Origin: Methylomonas aurea
Lineage (GTDB): Bacteria > Pseudomonadota > Gammaproteobacteria > Methylococcales > Methylomonadaceae
DNA length: 64,000 nucleotides
Direction: 5' to 3'
Assembly (NCBI RefSeq): GCF_024505045.1
Contig: NZ_JANIBM010000003.1
Coordinates: 124,001-188,000 of the forward strand
Each line of letters starts with the position of its first letter. Within the stretch, counting starts at the first letter, position 1. Made by a program: the position numbers and the translations under genes. The notes beneath the pieces were generated by a model, which saw only the letters and a list, made by a program, of their open reading frames with translations, did not search any database and had not been told where the DNA came from. Of the stretch, positions 35,944 to 44,001 are shown piece after piece.

Positions 35944-36334
35944 GTTAAGCCAAATCCGGATCGACATATGGCTGTGGGCCGCGCGGTTTTTCAAAACCCG
36001 CGGTCTAGCGGCCGATGCCGTCAACGGCGGTAAGGTCCATGTCAACGGCCAGCGTTGCAAGCCGGGGAAAGATATCAAAATCGGCGATTTGGTCACTGTG
36101 ACCAAGGATCAGTACACCTGGGAGGTGCGGGTAACCGATCTGAACAAGCAGCGGCGTCCTGCCCCGGAAGCGGCCGGGCTTTATCACGAAGATGCGGCTA
36201 GCGCGGCAAAGCGCCATCAGCAAATCGAATTGCGCAAACAGCAACAGGCGCTGCAACACCCTTCCGAGCGCGAACATAAACCCAACAAAAAACAACGCCG
36301 TCAAATTCATCGGTTCAAGCAGGACTCGTTATAA
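35924..36334 (+). CDS. hslR: S4-domain ribosome-associated heat shock protein Hsp15
   Basis: Translation from a GTG at 35924 gives 136 residues with an S4 RNA-binding domain: IRIDIWLWAARFFKTRGLA near residue 10 (core DIWLWAARF), GGKVHVNGQRCKPGKDI near 40, then QRRPAPEAAGLY, and a Lys/Arg-rich C-terminus ending RRQIHRFKQDSL. HslR binds free 50S subunits carrying a nascent chain. No in-frame ATG precedes the domain; a TTG at 35936 is the other candidate start. The frame overlaps the rhodanese end. Confidence 0.87.
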   Translation: MDSRLNELSQIRIDIWLWAARFFKTRGLAADAVNGGKVHVNGQRCKPGKDIKIGDLVTVTKDQYTWEVRVTDLNKQRRPAPEAAGLYHEDAASAAKRHQQIELRKQQQALQHPSEREHKPNKKQRRQIHRFKQDSL

Positions 36335-36398
36335 CCGGAGGTCACTGCCGTCGGATAAAACCATAGCCACGTTGCCGACTTCATTTTATTATTCCCGA

Positions 36399-36459
36399 CT
36401 TAACGTAGTGGATTAAGCCAACAAGATTTGTAATAGACTTGCTGGCGTAATCCGTTAAG
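36399..36459. repeat. Large imperfect inverted repeat
   Basis: The arms at 36410-36425 and 36438-36453 match at 14 of 16 positions when one is reverse-complemented, with a 12-base loop. Outside a 5-base bulge, CTTAAC (36399-36404) pairs with GTTAAG (36454-36459). There is no T run after it, so it is not a typical terminator. It looks like a REP-type or miniature palindromic element, or a structured leader. Confidence 0.6.
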
Positions 36460-36494
36460 ACAGGCCTAAGCGTCAGCCATTAGCTTGAAAATAT

Positions 36495-36519
36495 CGGCCG
36501 CCGCCGCCGCCGCCGGCCG
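36495..36519. repeat. GCC trinucleotide repeat
   Basis: Six tandem GCC units (36497-36514) lie inside the palindromic sequence CGGCC...GGCCG, 34 bases before the lipoprotein start. It could form a GC-rich hairpin in the leader or vary in copy number by slippage. Confidence 0.7.
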
Positions 36520-36552
36520 TCAGACATCGCCACATTTCATTTAGGACCATTA

Positions 36553-38328
36553 ATGCCGATCAGCCGATTGTTAATACTACCCGTCACGCTCATTACCGGT
36601 AGTCTGATTGCCGGTTGTGCCACGACCCGGCAAATCGCGGTGGACTATCCCAAAACCGAAACCTTACCGATCAAGCCCTTGCGCGGCCAAACTGCTGTCG
36701 GCGGTGACGATTATTACGTGCAGTTGGTTTCGGATTTCGAATTCAAGGGCGACAGTGCGCTGAAAGGCGGTTGTAACGAAATGGGCGGCCATTACGAGAA
36801 CGGCGATTTGTCGGCTGCTTTGGTATTCAGCGTTCACAACGAGACCTTGAAGTTGAAGCGCGAAGTGAGCGGTTTTCTGTATCAAGCGACCACCGGCAAG
36901 TGCAACTTCAAGTTGGAGACCAAAAAAGCCAACCTGACGCCGTGGTTGAGGCTGGATACCGGCAAAGATACGCTGATCGATTACAATTTTTTCACCAGCA
37001 ACAGCCACGAAGCCAATCTTTCCCAACTGGTCGAGGATGTCAATGCCGCCAGCGGTTTGTTTGCGTTGACCGGCGTCGGCGCCGGCATGGCGGTGATGGG
37101 CAAACTGGCCGGCAATTGGGTCGAGACCAGCCCGCAGGTCGTTGCCAAAACGCCGGCCGCCAGCGGCAAATACAGTTCCGAAACTCATTCCCTGCCTGCT
37201 AGTGTGGCGTTGGCCGGAGATAGCGGCAATTTTAGCCAGAGCCGATTGGCGGTCTATGAAGTGGTCGAAGGCGGTTGGAAAGCCTGGAGTTCGGAAACCC
37301 GGCTGCTCGGCGAATTGCGGATTTATCCGGAGGTCGCCACGTCGCTGTTGTTAAAAACCGGCGGCGACGCCATTCCGGACGCTCACGATTTATCGTTGGA
37401 GGAGTTGTGGCGTGCGACGATTCAGACCGCCAACGGCGAGGTCAGTCTGCAACAGTTGATCAACCAGGTCGATCCGGCCGCCAAGCCTAATTTGCAACCC
37501 GACTGGCGCAACTATGAAGATGTGGAGAGCCAATGCCGGCGCCTGAAATTGGTCATGAAGGATTTGGGTTTCAACAAATTCGACCGCAATGCCGTGTTGT
37601 ATTATTTCCTGGCTAAATCGCCCGACTGGAAAAATTTCAATATTTCCGCTCAGAAGGCCATGGCCGACGAAATTCGGCCGAAACTGCTGGAACAGTACCG
37701 GACCAAGGATTTTTCCGCATGTCTGGCCGCCGAGGACTATGCGGCCATGAAAACCATGCGGTTGCCGGTTAATACCGGGCAGGACTGGGATAATCTGGCC
37801 AGCTCCCGGCAGAAGAAAGAGGGCGTGATCAGTCCGGTGCAGTCCGCGGCCCGCCAATTTTTGTCTGCGCTGCAAAATCCGAATAAGGACGAAGCGGCCC
37901 GGCAACTGTATCCGTTGCTGAATACCGAAAAATCCGGCAACGGCTCGGTATTGCTGCAGAACCATTTGAGTAACTTCGGCTTGGAGGCTTTGTTGCAAGT
38001 GCCGACAATTCCCGACGACGGCGTTGTGGTCACTGCGGCGCAATTGGCTAATGTCTTCGCAGCTCTGAACGTCGAAAGTTTCAGTTGTGCGCGGCCGGCG
38101 CAGGAACAAGGCCAGCCGCTGGCGAATATCGGTATCATGCTGTTCGCAACTAAACCGGGCAGCCCGCGCGAAAAAGGCGGTGCGCTGGAATTCGAACTGG
38201 TGCAGGGCAAGATTAGCCGTTTGGCGTTTCAACACCCTTCTTTTCGCGATTTCGAACAAAATCTGACCGACTATCCGGATTTGGGCGGCTGCCGGATAGA
38301 CGCCGAATTCGTCAACCGGCTGCATTGA
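36553..38328 (+). CDS. Large lipoprotein of unknown function
   Basis: The 591-residue product has a lipoprotein signal: positively charged start, hydrophobic LLILPVTLITGSL and lipobox LIAG-Cys at residue 22. A second hydrophobic, Gly/Ala-rich stretch (ASGLFALTGVGAGMAVMG) occurs near residue 175. The rest is soluble and I recognise no domain with confidence. The protein is expected in the outer membrane or periplasm. The DUF748 gene starts 13 bases later, so the two probably form an envelope operon. Confidence 0.75.
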   Translation: MPISRLLILPVTLITGSLIAGCATTRQIAVDYPKTETLPIKPLRGQTAVGGDDYYVQLVSDFEFKGDSALKGGCNEMGGHYENGDLSAALVFSVHNETLKLKREVSGFLYQATTGKCNFKLETKKANLTPWLRLDTGKDTLIDYNFFTSNSHEANLSQLVEDVNAASGLFALTGVGAGMAVMGKLAGNWVETSPQVVAKTPAASGKYSSETHSLPASVALAGDSGNFSQSRLAVYEVVEGGWKAWSSETRLLGELRIYPEVATSLLLKTGGDAIPDAHDLSLEELWRATIQTANGEVSLQQLINQVDPAAKPNLQPDWRNYEDVESQCRRLKLVMKDLGFNKFDRNAVLYYFLAKSPDWKNFNISAQKAMADEIRPKLLEQYRTKDFSACLAAEDYAAMKTMRLPVNTGQDWDNLASSRQKKEGVISPVQSAARQFLSALQNPNKDEAARQLYPLLNTEKSGNGSVLLQNHLSNFGLEALLQVPTIPDDGVVVTAAQLANVFAALNVESFSCARPAQEQGQPLANIGIMLFATKPGSPREKGGALEFELVQGKISRLAFQHPSFRDFEQNLTDYPDLGGCRIDAEFVNRLH

Positions 38329-38341
38329 CCTGAAATAAGCG

Positions 38342-41320
38342 ATGCCGATCACGATCAACCGGAAAAAAACCTTGATTGCCATCGCGGCAGTATCCGCTGG
38401 CGTGGCAACCTATGCCCTGGCCGGTTTTTACCTGCTGCCGAAAATTGCGCTGAGCAAGCTTCCGCAAATCGTCAAGGAACAAACCGGGCAGACGCCGCAG
38501 TTGCAAGAGATTCGGTTGAATCCGTTCAGTTGGGTGCTGGAGTTGCGGGAGTTCTCGTTATCGGCCGGCGACGGCCAATTCCTGGCCGGGTTCGAAGCGT
38601 TGCGGATCGATCTGGCGCTGTGGGAATCGGTCAAGTTGGGCGGCGCAGTTGTCGACAGCATCGAATTGTCCAAACCGCAATTCAATATCGCCCGCCGCGC
38701 CGACGGCAGTTTTAATTTTGCCGATCTGCAGCCGGAGCAGCCCGAAGTAGAGCAAACCCCTGCTGCGGCCGATAACGATGCCGGCCCGGTCAAGTTATTG
38801 ATTCATCGTGCGGTGATCGCCGACGGCAGGATTGCCTGGCTGGATGCCTCGACCGGCCAAACCCTGACCGAAACCTTGTTGCCGGTCAATTTAACGCTGC
38901 AGGACATCAGTACCCAGGCCGAGCAGGCCGGCAACGGCAAGTTGGCGTTGGGCGTCGAATCCGGCGGCAACATCGAATGGAGTGGAGATTTTAGTCTGCA
39001 ACCCTTGGCTTCCAAAGGCCACCTGCAACTCGACGCCATCGGTTTGGATAAAATTTGGCAGTTGTTTTTACAGGAGTTGCCGATACGAATAAGCGCCGGC
39101 CGAGCCGGGTTGCAAATCGATTACGATTTAACCGCCGCCGAATCCGGAGTGGCGGTGATGTTGCACAACGGCGCGCTGGCGTTGCAGCAATTGGCGGTCG
39201 TAGAAAAAACCAGTGGCAAGCCTTTGATCGACTTGCCGGAACTGGCCGTCGACGGCATCGGCGTCGATATCAACGGGCAGACGGTGAACATCGCCGCAGT
39301 GGCCAGCCGCAATGCGGCAATACAGGCCTGGTTGCAGGCCGACGGTACGGTCAATTACCAAGCTTTGTTCGGCGAAGATGCTGCCGCTTCTTCGGCAGGT
39401 TCGGCGCAAACTGGCGCCGGCGCTCCGGCTGCCGCAGAGCCCGGCAAACCGTGGACGGTTCGGTTGGGCGAACTGGCATTGCACGATTACCAAATCCATT
39501 TCACCGATTTTAGCCAAACCAAGCCCGTCGAATTCAAACTCAGCGAGTTAAATTGCAAGCTGCAAAATTTCGGTTCCGATCTGCTTGGCAAATTGCCGTT
39601 GCAATTCAGTACTCGATTGAACCAAACCGGCAGTCTGGCACTGAACGGCGACATGGCGTTGCAACCTTTTGCGGCCGATTGGGATGTGCAAATCAAAAAT
39701 CTGCAGTTAAAACCGTTCCAGCCTTACTTGGACTCTTATCTGAAACTCGAAGTCGTCGACGGCGATTTCAATGCCAAAGGCAAACTGCATCTGGCCGTGG
39801 CCGAACCGTTTCAGCTCACGTTTAACGGCGATGCCGATATCGACAATTTGTTGACCCGCGACCAATTGAAAAACAAGGATTTTTTGAAGTGGTCGAATTT
39901 GGCGCTGGACGGTATTGCTATCGACTTGGCCGCACAGGACTACAAATTGGCCAAAGTGTTATTGGAACGGCCTTACTTCCGCTTCAATATCAAGAAGGAC
40001 GGTAGTACCAATGTCGACGACATTTTAGTCCAGCAAAAACCCGAATCGGCTAAACCTGCAAAGTCCGCAAAAACAGCCGCGAAACCGGCCGCTGCAACAG
40101 CCGGCACGGATCAGCCTAGCCTCAGCATCGGCAAGATCGAAATGCGTAACGGCAAGTCCGATTTCGCAGACTATTCGTTGATATTGCCGTTTGTTGCAGA
40201 GATGAACGGCTTGAACGGCGAGGTCAACGGATTTTCGTCGGCTAAGGATGCCGCGGCAACGATGGCGTTGAAAGGCAAGGTTTACGATATGGCCTTGGTC
40301 GGTATCAAAGGCAAATACCAGTTCCAGAGCGGCGATTCCGATATCGCGCTGAATTTTACCCATATGCCGCTGCCCTTGATTACGCCGTACATGGCGGAAT
40401 TTGCCGGCTACCGGATCGAGAAGGGCCAGATGGCCCTTGATCTGCATTACAAGATCAAGAGCGGCCAGCTCGAGGTGCAGAACAAACTGTTCATCGACCA
40501 ATTGACCTTAGGCGAACAGGTCGAGAACCCGCATGCGGTGTCGCTACCGTTGCATCTGGCGATTGCCCTGCTGAAAGATGCCGACGGTAAAATCAATCTC
40601 GATTTTCCGATTACCGGTAGTCTGGAAGACCCGCAATTCAGTATCGGTGCGCTGGTGCGCGACGTGTTGGTCAATCTGGTCAAGAAGGTGGCGCTGTCGC
40701 CGTTCAAGGCCATCGCTTCGTTGCTGAGCGACGACAAGGATTTCAGCACCGTGCAATTTACACCGGGCAGCGCCGAATTGGCCAAAGAAGAGGCGGACAA
40801 ACTGGGCGAGTTGAGCAAGGCACTGCTTAGCAAGCCGGATTTGACGCTGGAGATCAAAGGTATCGCCTACCAGAATCTGGACTGGCCGGCGATGCGCTTC
40901 TCGGCGTTGCAGGACGTGCTGAAAAAAATGAAATCCGGCGAACTGCGCGACCAGGGTCAGAAGATTCGCCATGAATATATTCAGCTTTCCGACGACGATT
41001 ACAAGCGCTTGCTGGCGAAGTTTTTCGCGGAAGTGTTTCCGCAGGACTTCGAACGCAGTTTGCTTGGCAAGCCGCGCATCAAGAGCAATCCCGATGCCGA
41101 TTTCTACACGCTGGCGCGCGAGCGGCTGGAAGGCATTTTTCAACCGGACCCGCTGAAGCTCAACGATTTGGCCGTGGCCCGGGCCAACCATATCGCCCAA
41201 TACGTGACGGAGCCGGGCGGCATAAGTCGCGACAGAGTCTACATTCTGGCCACCGAGTTGAGCCAGGACGAAGCCGCCGACGGCATCAGTTCGATGTTGA
41301 CATTGAACGCCGCGCCGTAA
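38342..41320 (+). CDS. DUF748 / AsmA-like envelope protein
   Basis: The 992-residue protein has a single N-terminal membrane segment (residues about 8-35). A long, repetitive beta-rich region follows with recurring 'leDfsL/lnGe' style strands typical of AsmA/DUF748 proteins. A low-complexity Ala/Lys linker lies near 560-590. Near residue 800, VQFTPGSAELAKEEADKL resembles the start of an OmpA-like region. AsmA-like proteins bridge the periplasm and have been linked to lipid transport. It is most likely inner-membrane anchored with a large periplasmic domain. Confidence 0.7.
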   Translation: MPITINRKKTLIAIAAVSAGVATYALAGFYLLPKIALSKLPQIVKEQTGQTPQLQEIRLNPFSWVLELREFSLSAGDGQFLAGFEALRIDLALWESVKLGGAVVDSIELSKPQFNIARRADGSFNFADLQPEQPEVEQTPAAADNDAGPVKLLIHRAVIADGRIAWLDASTGQTLTETLLPVNLTLQDISTQAEQAGNGKLALGVESGGNIEWSGDFSLQPLASKGHLQLDAIGLDKIWQLFLQELPIRISAGRAGLQIDYDLTAAESGVAVMLHNGALALQQLAVVEKTSGKPLIDLPELAVDGIGVDINGQTVNIAAVASRNAAIQAWLQADGTVNYQALFGEDAAASSAGSAQTGAGAPAAAEPGKPWTVRLGELALHDYQIHFTDFSQTKPVEFKLSELNCKLQNFGSDLLGKLPLQFSTRLNQTGSLALNGDMALQPFAADWDVQIKNLQLKPFQPYLDSYLKLEVVDGDFNAKGKLHLAVAEPFQLTFNGDADIDNLLTRDQLKNKDFLKWSNLALDGIAIDLAAQDYKLAKVLLERPYFRFNIKKDGSTNVDDILVQQKPESAKPAKSAKTAAKPAAATAGTDQPSLSIGKIEMRNGKSDFADYSLILPFVAEMNGLNGEVNGFSSAKDAAATMALKGKVYDMALVGIKGKYQFQSGDSDIALNFTHMPLPLITPYMAEFAGYRIEKGQMALDLHYKIKSGQLEVQNKLFIDQLTLGEQVENPHAVSLPLHLAIALLKDADGKINLDFPITGSLEDPQFSIGALVRDVLVNLVKKVALSPFKAIASLLSDDKDFSTVQFTPGSAELAKEEADKLGELSKALLSKPDLTLEIKGIAYQNLDWPAMRFSALQDVLKKMKSGELRDQGQKIRHEYIQLSDDDYKRLLAKFFAEVFPQDFERSLLGKPRIKSNPDADFYTLARERLEGIFQPDPLKLNDLAVARANHIAQYVTEPGGISRDRVYILATELSQDEAADGISSMLTLNAAP

Positions 41321-41349
41321 AACTTGGCCGGGCGGTGTAAGATAGGTCC

Positions 41350-41386
41350 ATTTTTTCCGCCGAGGCAGGCAAGCGGCGGAGTTTGT
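41350..41386. terminator. Possible weak terminator after DUF748 gene
   Basis: TCCGCCG (41356-41362) and CGGCGGA (41374-41380) form a 7-base stem with an 11-base loop. Six T residues precede the stem and GTTTGTT follows it. The T tract is poor for + strand termination, and it could also be a leader hairpin of the 41414 gene. Confidence 0.35.
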
Positions 41387-41413
41387 TAAGCGTTATTGAC
41401 CAATGGAGTAAAC

Positions 41414-41860
41414 ATGAGAACCAAGCTATTTCGATCGATACCGGTATTGGCCGTTTGCGCGGCGGGCGTGTTTGCTCCGGTTCCGGTAGCGGCGCAATCG
41501 CTAGCGTCGTGCACGATGACTTATAGACTCAGCGGTTGGTCTTTGGTTTACAAGCAATACGACGGTATCGGCAATATCAGTTGCAGTAACGGCCAACGCG
41601 CGCAGGTGGCCTTAGCCTCGAAAAGTATCGGTTTTACCATCGGCAAATCGGAAATCGAGGGTACCGGGGTGTTTTCCGAAGTGAAGAATTTAAACGAAAT
41701 ATACGGCAATTATGTAGCTTTGGAAGGGCATGCCGGCGCCACCAAGTCGGTGGATGCCCAAGTATTGACCCGCGGCGAAATCTCGCTGGCATTGTCCGGC
41801 AAAGGTCGCGGGATCGATATCGGCGTGACCTTGGGGGCATTGACCATTTCTCCGCGCTGA
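41414..41860 (+). CDS. Small secreted protein of unknown function
   Basis: The ATG at 41414, with GGAG at 41405-41408 before it, gives 148 residues with a signal peptide (MRTKLFRSIPVLAVCAAGVF, cleavage likely after VAA). The mature part has two Cys residues (ASCTM and NISCS) that could form a disulfide, and alternating beta-type segments. It vaguely resembles DUF992-type periplasmic proteins, but I do not claim that. Expected location is the periplasm. Its role is unknown. Confidence 0.65.
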   Translation: MRTKLFRSIPVLAVCAAGVFAPVPVAAQSLASCTMTYRLSGWSLVYKQYDGIGNISCSNGQRAQVALASKSIGFTIGKSEIEGTGVFSEVKNLNEIYGNYVALEGHAGATKSVDAQVLTRGEISLALSGKGRGIDIGVTLGALTISPR

Positions 41861-41918
41861 TGCCGAGTCGTGATTATTGGTTTGGCTGTTACAGTCAAAC
41901 CGAACAGCCGGTTTAACC

Positions 41919-42251
41919 ATGCCTTACGTCCGACGCAGCTCAGACGGTGCTATATCCGCGGCAAGCGATAGTGCCGGTTTTGGCGGAGAATGGTTGGCTG
42001 CCGATCATCCGGAATGGCTGGCATACGCTAAGGCCCGGTCGGAGCAGGAGGCCCGCCAGGCCTTGTCCGATACCGACAGCGAGATGGTGCGGGTGATCGA
42101 CGATTTGGTCGATTTGCTGGTGGCAAAGCAAGTGCTGATCTTCACCGAGTTACCGGAGCGGGTACAAGCCAAATTGCTTGCCAGAAAGCAGCTTAGAAAC
42201 GATATGAATGCATTGCAGAGCCCTATGGTTGACGACGAGGCGCTTTTCTAA
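41919..42251 (+). CDS. Small conserved cytoplasmic protein
   Basis: The ATG at 41919 gives 110 residues. The N-terminus MPYVRRSSDGAISA and the central ELPERVQAKLLARKQLRNDM (core PERVQAKLL) recall a short gammaproteobacterial family often labelled 'tryptophan synthase subunit beta-like', a name that has no functional support. There is no signal peptide or membrane segment. It is predicted to be largely helical, with an acidic middle. It lies before a gene of unknown function and rnr. Function unknown. Confidence 0.6.
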   Translation: MPYVRRSSDGAISAASDSAGFGGEWLAADHPEWLAYAKARSEQEARQALSDTDSEMVRVIDDLVDLLVAKQVLIFTELPERVQAKLLARKQLRNDMNALQSPMVDDEALF

Positions 42252-42343
42252 AAAATGGAGTCTATAGTTGGTTGCGTTGCCGGATCGCCTTGGCTGCACC
42301 GGTACCGAGAGCGCGCCGAGGGCGTACATAATTTGGGCTGTTT

Positions 42344-43939
42344 GTGAAAAACTCGTTCTTTCTAGTCATTCCCGAGCAAAAAAACGATCCGCAACTTTTG
42401 GCTTCGTTCGGCGACGACGCGCTGAAACAATGGATTACCGAGCTTCCCGCCGCCAACCCCGGTTTGGCGGCGCGGTTGTTCTATGAGTTGCTGGGCGAAT
42501 TGGTAACGGTGGAAATGCCGGCGGCAAAACGCCTGCATGCACTGGAACTGCTCCGAGACAGTTTCTTTCTGATCGACGACTATCTACGCTCTCGCCTGAC
42601 CCGGTCCGGTTTTCCGAAAGGCGAGAACGAGAAGAAAATTTTCGGTCTGACCTGCAGCATTGAACGCCAATTCACGATTGGTTACTGGAATGTGGCCAGG
42701 GAACTGACGCGTCGCGAAGTCAGCTGGTTGCAGGCCAAGCCGACCGTGTTGTCTATCCAGCGCACGATCAAGGGCCTGAGCCGTATCGTCGTTACCCACT
42801 ATATGATGAGTTATCCGATCCCGGATTGGATTTGGATCGACTTGCATTCGCTCTACAAATTGGCGGTAAAACTTGGCAAGGCCGATGTCAAAGTGGCCGA
42901 CCAAGGCGGCATTTTCAGCAAGCAGTCGTCGATCGAGGACAGTTACAAACAAATTCTGTTGCTGAGTCTGGCCTATCCGTCGGGGTTGATGCAGAAAGAA
43001 TTCCAGTTGGTTTACGAGTTCATCGAAAAAATCGCCGATCTGCTGGAGATCGAAACCAAACCGGTCGCCGGGCAAGCCGTGCAATGCTCGATTCTGATGG
43101 ACGAGGATTTGCCGCCGGCCTTTCTGACCAACAACGGGCAAAGCGATAGGCGCTCGGATTCGGCGATGCTATATCTGAATCTGAGCAAATTGACCAAAGT
43201 GTTCAAACATCCGGACAAGTTTTCCAGTAAGGACGAAGCCCGCTTCAGTTCGCTGGAAATGGAGAAAAGCCAGCAGCAGCGTCTGCCGGCGGAGTTGTTC
43301 GATTATCTGGTGCAACGTTGGCAAGGCAAGGAGCCGCAAGGTTCGGTGTATTTTAGCGACCGGCTCGACCGCTACGTGGCGATCGGCCTGGAAGCCACTT
43401 TCGACTTGCTCGATACCTCGCGCGCCGGCTCCGGTTCCGGCTTGGAAAAACGCGCCGAAACCGATTCGGAGCGCGCGCTGTCCTGCAATTTCGACCAGGA
43501 AGGCGTGTTGTCGATCGGCAGCTTGGTCAGCTTCAGAAAGATCGACGCCTTGCCTCAGCAACGGGCGTTGGGCGTGGTATGCAAAATATTGGTGCCCAAA
43601 CAGGATAGCAAGCTGATCTTCGAGTTGATGGTCATCGCCGCCCAGGCTTACGCTGTGACCTACCAGGCGCTGGATGCCTTGCCCGGCGACGAACGCAAAA
43701 AGGCCTTGATTTACGGCGCGAAAGACCACGAAGGCGAGAAGAGTTATATCATTATGGATTCTTTTCGATTGAAAGACGGCGACCTGCTCAGGATGTACAT
43801 GGGCAACGAGAATTTTCCGATCATCCTCAACGGCCGGCGCAATATCGGCCTCGGGTATTGGCAATTCGAGTGCCGGCGGATTCTGGACGAATCCACCATA
43901 CCGCAACAACCCAAGAAGAAAGGCTATGACTTTATATAA
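42344..43939 (+). CDS. Conserved protein of unknown function upstream of rnr
   Basis: A GTG at 42344 opens a 531-residue frame, starting KNSFFLVIPEQKNDPQLL. The protein is soluble, with a helical first half and a beta-rich second half (VSFRKIDALPQQRALGVVCKI near residue 385, core RKIDALP). The end contains FPIILNGRRNIGLGYWQFECRRIL (core NGRRNIGLGYWQF). I cannot assign a family; the second half has the feel of a PilZ-like or other small beta-barrel domain, which is speculative. It is 62 bases before rnr and probably shares its transcript. Confidence 0.6.
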   Translation: MKNSFFLVIPEQKNDPQLLASFGDDALKQWITELPAANPGLAARLFYELLGELVTVEMPAAKRLHALELLRDSFFLIDDYLRSRLTRSGFPKGENEKKIFGLTCSIERQFTIGYWNVARELTRREVSWLQAKPTVLSIQRTIKGLSRIVVTHYMMSYPIPDWIWIDLHSLYKLAVKLGKADVKVADQGGIFSKQSSIEDSYKQILLLSLAYPSGLMQKEFQLVYEFIEKIADLLEIETKPVAGQAVQCSILMDEDLPPAFLTNNGQSDRRSDSAMLYLNLSKLTKVFKHPDKFSSKDEARFSSLEMEKSQQQRLPAELFDYLVQRWQGKEPQGSVYFSDRLDRYVAIGLEATFDLLDTSRAGSGSGLEKRAETDSERALSCNFDQEGVLSIGSLVSFRKIDALPQQRALGVVCKILVPKQDSKLIFELMVIAAQAYAVTYQALDALPGDERKKALIYGAKDHEGEKSYIIMDSFRLKDGDLLRMYMGNENFPIILNGRRNIGLGYWQFECRRILDESTIPQQPKKKGYDFI

Positions 43940-44001
43940 CCCATGCCACAAGCGCCCGATACATCGTATTGCGGGGGCGTGGCTGCCAAGCGACGGACTC
44001 A

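Larger units (their letters stand above)
36335..36552. other. Longest intergenic gap, hslR to lipoprotein
   Basis: This 218-base gap holds an imperfect inverted repeat at 36399-36459 and a GCC trinucleotide repeat at 36495-36519, both listed separately. I could not place a good -35/-10 pair. The ATG at 36553 is preceded by TAGGACC, an acceptable ribosome site. Confidence 0.6.

Noticed and set aside
41324-41343. TTGGCC...TAAGAT as a promoter for the 41414 gene
   Set aside because: The spacing between the two hexamers is only 8 bases.
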